A DNA stretch of 7,521 nt from Clostridiales bacterium (GTDB taxonomy: Bacteria; Bacillota; Clostridia; Oscillospirales; Oscillospiraceae), in NCBI GenBank assembly GCA_003516765.1, contig DPCD01000047.1:3379-10899 (forward strand), in the 5' to 3' direction. Of the stretch, positions 5,034 through 7,521 are shown piece by piece (position 1 is the stretch's first letter; every line of letters starts with the position of its first letter). Below the pieces are notes generated by a model. It saw nothing but the letters and a program-made list of their open reading frames with translations. It had not been told where the DNA came from and ran no database searches. Position numbers and translations under genes: made by a program.

Positions 5034-6320
5034 ATGAAAAGAAGAAGACGCCGGCAGCAGAGAATGCTGATGCTTGCCGGAGCGGTGGCGCTGCTTGTCA
5101 TTGTGCTGATTGTGATCATTTCGAGCTGCTCGAAGAAGAATCAGACCGGCGGCATCAACGCGCAGGCGTTCTCCACCGGCTCGGAGTTGGTGCTGCCGCT
5201 GAACGCAGAGCTCAACAGCGGCGACTATGTCTCCTACGGCGGATATCATTTTGAAACAAAAACGAAGCTCGCGAAGATGGCAAAGCTCATCACCAAAAAC
5301 AATGAGAATGTCACTGCCGCGAACTACGACAACGCCTACGGCTCGGCGGTCCTGTTCACGCGCGACACGGGCTCGGGTGTGGAGAGCTGGTGCTTGTATC
5401 AGCAGGACCCGACGCACATCTCCAACTGGTATGTCTTTATGGGCTGCCACCGCGAGGTGTCGATGCCGGACGGCGTTCTGGACATGCTGCTGCCGCTGCA
5501 TCTGATTTCCGACAGCTACCTGCGCGACAACATGGGAAGCCGGCTGGCGCTGGACACGGCATATGCCTGCGGCGCCAAGAGCGCGGAGGCTACCATGCAG
5601 GACCAGTTCAAGGAGTTCTATACAAACTCCGGGCTTTACAATATGATTACCCTCGACACGGGCTTCATCCTGACCGATAAAGCTTCCGGGCGCGAGGTGG
5701 AGTTCAGCTTCGAGGAGACCGACGAATCGTCCTGGTTTACCCTCAAGAGCACGGTTCCCGAGGAGCCGGAGCCCTCGAGCCGCGTCCAGCTCAGCAGCAC
5801 CGACGCCGCAAGCGAGCAGGAGCCGGTGGAGCTTTCCGAGGCAGACGCCATCACCCTCAGCACGATTCTCGTGAACGCCAGCTACAAAACCGGCACGACC
5901 GCGTCCGAGTATCCCTACAAGGTGACGATGAACGGCGCGGATTACATGCTGGAGCTTACCTGGAAGGACGATACGTGGTCTGCCTCCGTGCAGAACGGCG
6001 ACCAGACCGCGCGCCTGACCACCAAGCAGGCGTGCACCGTCGCGGCAATCTTCGGCTCGAACTACATGATGAATCTCGACAAAGACGAGAGCGTCTGGCC
6101 GTCTGACGCCGGAACCGTGACCCCGATGGGCACGTGCATGGTTACGACCAACGATGTCAATGTTCGCTCGCAGCCTTCGACGGACGGAGACGTTCTCATG
6201 ACGATGCTCGAGAGCAGCGCCGTCGCCGTCTGCGGTCAGACCGAAAACGGCTGGTACCAGATCGTCTACAACGACAAGTTTGCCTACATGTCCGCCCAGT
6301 ATCTCAAGGCAGCGGAATAA
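5034..6320 (+). CDS. Membrane-anchored or lipoprotein extracytoplasmic protein with C-terminal bacterial SH3 domain
   Basis: A 428-residue protein facing the outside of the cell. Residues 2-10 are strongly basic (KRRRRRQQR), followed by a hydrophobic segment at about 11-31. That segment is either a single membrane anchor (N-in) or a lipoprotein signal ending in the weak lipobox ISSC at 29-32. Residues 40-240 and 270-355 form regions I do not recognise, divided by an acidic Ser/Pro/Glu linker at about 240-270. The last 60 residues (about 366-425) resemble a bacterial SH3 (SH3b) domain: TTNDVNVRSQPSTDGDVL at 371-388, NGWYQI at 405-410, and FAYMSAQYL at 416-424. SH3b domains usually bind peptidoglycan or wall components. 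The ATG at 5034-5036 has GGAGG at 5022-5026, seven bases upstream. An in-frame ATG at 4977 lacks a ribosome binding site and would put a hydrophilic stretch before the anchor. It is monocistronic, with its own promoter and terminator. A role in wall sensing or attachment is only a guess. Confidence 0.8.
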   Translation: MKRRRRRQQRMLMLAGAVALLVIVLIVIISSCSKKNQTGGINAQAFSTGSELVLPLNAELNSGDYVSYGGYHFETKTKLAKMAKLITKNNENVTAANYDNAYGSAVLFTRDTGSGVESWCLYQQDPTHISNWYVFMGCHREVSMPDGVLDMLLPLHLISDSYLRDNMGSRLALDTAYACGAKSAEATMQDQFKEFYTNSGLYNMITLDTGFILTDKASGREVEFSFEETDESSWFTLKSTVPEEPEPSSRVQLSSTDAASEQEPVELSEADAITLSTILVNASYKTGTTASEYPYKVTMNGADYMLELTWKDDTWSASVQNGDQTARLTTKQACTVAAIFGSNYMMNLDKDESVWPSDAGTVTPMGTCMVTTNDVNVRSQPSTDGDVLMTMLESSAVAVCGQTENGWYQIVYNDKFAYMSAQYLKAAE

Positions 6321-6342
6321 GGCAGAATCGAACCGGAATGCA

Positions 6343-6373
6343 AAGCAGCCCCGACCATCGGTCGGGGCTGCTT
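6343..6373. terminator. Intrinsic terminator shared by the SH3-protein gene and hcp
   Basis: A perfect 14-bp stem (6343-6356 with 6360-6373) with a 3-base loop, 22 bases after the SH3-protein stop. On the plus strand it is followed by CTTGCTTTTT. On the minus strand it lies 8 bases beyond the hcp stop but the following T-run is short (TTTGCATT). It is therefore stronger for the plus-strand gene. Confidence 0.88.
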
Positions 6374-6381
6374 CTTGCTTT

Positions 6382-7521
6382 TTATGCGCCGAGGAGCGTT
6401 TGGAGGTCCTCCTCCGGGGTGGTGGTCGGGGCAAGGTGATAGTGCTCGGCAAGGTAGGAGAGCACGTTCGGCGAGACAAACGCCGGAAGCGTGGGTCCCA
6501 GGCGGATGTTCTCGATGCCCAGATGCAAAAGCGTCAGCAAAATCGCGACCGCCTTCTGCTCATACCAGGACAGAACCATCGAAAGCGGCAGCTCGTTGAC
6601 GCCGCAATCGAATGCGCTTGCCAGGGCAAGGGCAATCTGAATCGCGCTGTACGCGTCGTTGCACTGGCCGATGTCCAGGATGCGCGGCAGCCCCGCCACC
6701 GTGCCAAGATCTAAGTCATTGAAGCGGAACTTGCCGCAGGCCAGCGTCAGCACGATGGTGTCGGGCGGCGTCTGCTTGACGAATTCCGTGTAGTAATTTC
6801 TGCCTGGGCGCGCACCGTCGCAGCCGCCGACTAAGAAAAAGTGTCGGATCTGGCCGGACTTGACGGCCTCGACCACCTTGTCGGCCACACCCAGCACCGC
6901 GCCGCGGGCAAAGCCCGTCGTAACCGTGCTGCCACCGTTGATGCCAGTGAACGCCTTGTCCTCGGCATAGCCGCCCAGTTCCAGCGCCTTTTCGATGACC
7001 GGCGTGAAGTCCTTGTCCGCGCCGATATGCTTGAGTTCCGGATACGAGACTGCTGCTGTGGTGAAAACCCTGTCCGCGTAGCTCGCACGCGGCGGCATCA
7101 GGCAGTTCGTGGTGAACAGTACGGGCGCGGGGATGTCGGCAAATTCCTTTTGCTGGTTCTGCCACGCCGTGCCGAAATTGCCCTTGAGATGGGCATACTT
7201 TTTAAGGCCCGGGTAGCCGTGCGCGGGCAGCATCTCGCTGTGCGTATAGATGTTGATGCCCTTGCCCTCCGTCTGCTCAAGCAGGCGCTTCAAGTCGTGC
7301 AGGTCGTGGCCGGAAACCACGATGAACGGTCCCTTTTCCACCGTCAGCGGCACGGTGGTCGGCTCTGGCGTGCCGTAGGTCTCCGTGTTGGCCTTGTCGA
7401 GCAGCGCCATGCAGCGGTAGTTTTTCTCGCCGACCTCCAACACAAGGGGGAGCAGGTCATCCATGCCCCAGTCCTCGCCGATGGCAAACAATGCCTTGGC
7501 AAAAAAGCGGTTGACCTCGCC
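6382..7521 (-). CDS. hcp: Hybrid cluster protein / hydroxylamine reductase (partial, N-terminus outside window)
   Basis: Cytoplasmic Fe-S-O cluster enzyme of anaerobes, assayed as a hydroxylamine reductase and linked in bacteria to nitric oxide detoxification and nitrosative stress. The frame is open to the right edge, giving 379 visible residues; about 170 N-terminal residues, including the Cys motif for the first Fe-S cluster, are missing. All seven hybrid-cluster ligands are visible (numbered from the first visible codon): H72 (GHDLHDL), E96 (THSEMLPAH), C140 (TTNCL), C234 (GGCDGAR), C262 (ACGKF), C287 (GQCNDA) and E321 (WYEQKA). Their spacing agrees with Desulfovibrio Hcp H244, E268, C312, C406, C434, C459 and E494 within one residue, which also puts the C-terminus at the expected place. 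A TTG at 7489-7491 is an internal Leu codon, not the start. The partner reductase gene hcr is not in the window. Confidence 0.97.
   Translation of the reverse strand, partial: GEVNRFFAKALFAIGEDWGMDDLLPLVLEVGEKNYRCMALLDKANTETYGTPEPTTVPLTVEKGPFIVVSGHDLHDLKRLLEQTEGKGINIYTHSEMLPAHGYPGLKKYAHLKGNFGTAWQNQQKEFADIPAPVLFTTNCLMPPRASYADRVFTTAAVSYPELKHIGADKDFTPVIEKALELGGYAEDKAFTGINGGSTVTTGFARGAVLGVADKVVEAVKSGQIRHFFLVGGCDGARPGRNYYTEFVKQTPPDTIVLTLACGKFRFNDLDLGTVAGLPRILDIGQCNDAYSAIQIALALASAFDCGVNELPLSMVLSWYEQKAVAILLTLLHLGIENIRLGPTLPAFVSPNVLSYLAEHYHLAPTTTPEEDLQTLLGA

Noticed and set aside
4965..6479. Long minus-strand open frame of 504 codons
   Set aside because: Antisense to the SH3-domain protein and running into hcp. 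Its His/Arg/Leu/Val-rich product has no domain, while the opposite strand has a promoter, ribosome binding site, anchor and SH3b domain.
7489..7491. TTG as start of hcp
   Set aside because: The frame continues upstream to the window edge with family-consistent residues, and the ligand spacing implies about 170 missing N-terminal residues.

Overview
The window looks like a chromosomal piece of an anaerobic, low-to-mid GC Gram-positive bacterium, most likely a gut Clostridia member (Oscillospiraceae/Ruminococcaceae-like). The clues are a BMP-family lipoprotein transporter, a hybrid cluster protein (Hcp) typical of anaerobes, strong AGGAGG ribosome binding sites before nearly every gene, sigma-A type promoters with 17-bp spacers, and compact U-tailed hairpins between converging genes. 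The taxon is an inference from gene content and style; no rRNA or marker gene is present.

Layout. (1) Positions 1-2279, minus strand: a nucleoside-type ABC transporter operon, with the substrate-binding lipoprotein gene first (1077-2279), a 175-bp gap holding a strong hairpin, then the tandem-ATPase gene (from 901, running off the left edge). (2) Positions 2280-2467: a divergent control region with one promoter facing each way. (3) 2468-3487, plus strand: an adenosine deaminase family enzyme with two changed active-site residues. (4) 3493-3520: a terminator hairpin that can serve both converging genes. (5) 3528-4813, minus strand: a two-gene operon of a HAD-family hydrolase followed 2 bp later by a chloramphenicol-acetyltransferase-like protein. 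(6) 4814-5033: a second divergent promoter region. (7) 5034-6320, plus strand: a membrane-anchored or lipoprotein extracytoplasmic protein ending in a bacterial SH3 domain. (8) 6343-6373: another shared terminator. (9) 6382-7521, minus strand: the C-terminal two thirds of Hcp, cut by the right edge.

How the genes fit together. The clearest functional unit is the left half: the BMP lipoprotein and ATPase probably import purine nucleosides, and the divergently transcribed deaminase would act on imported (deoxy)adenosine or a related aminopurine nucleoside, so this is a salvage/catabolic module controlled from a shared 188-bp region. The HAD/acetyltransferase pair, the SH3 protein and Hcp are separate transcription units with no evident link to it. 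I saw no mobile element, CRISPR array, tRNA, rRNA or clear novel system. The points most worth a second look are the non-canonical deaminase active site, the unrecognised ectodomain of the SH3 protein, and the structured leaders and inter-gene hairpins.
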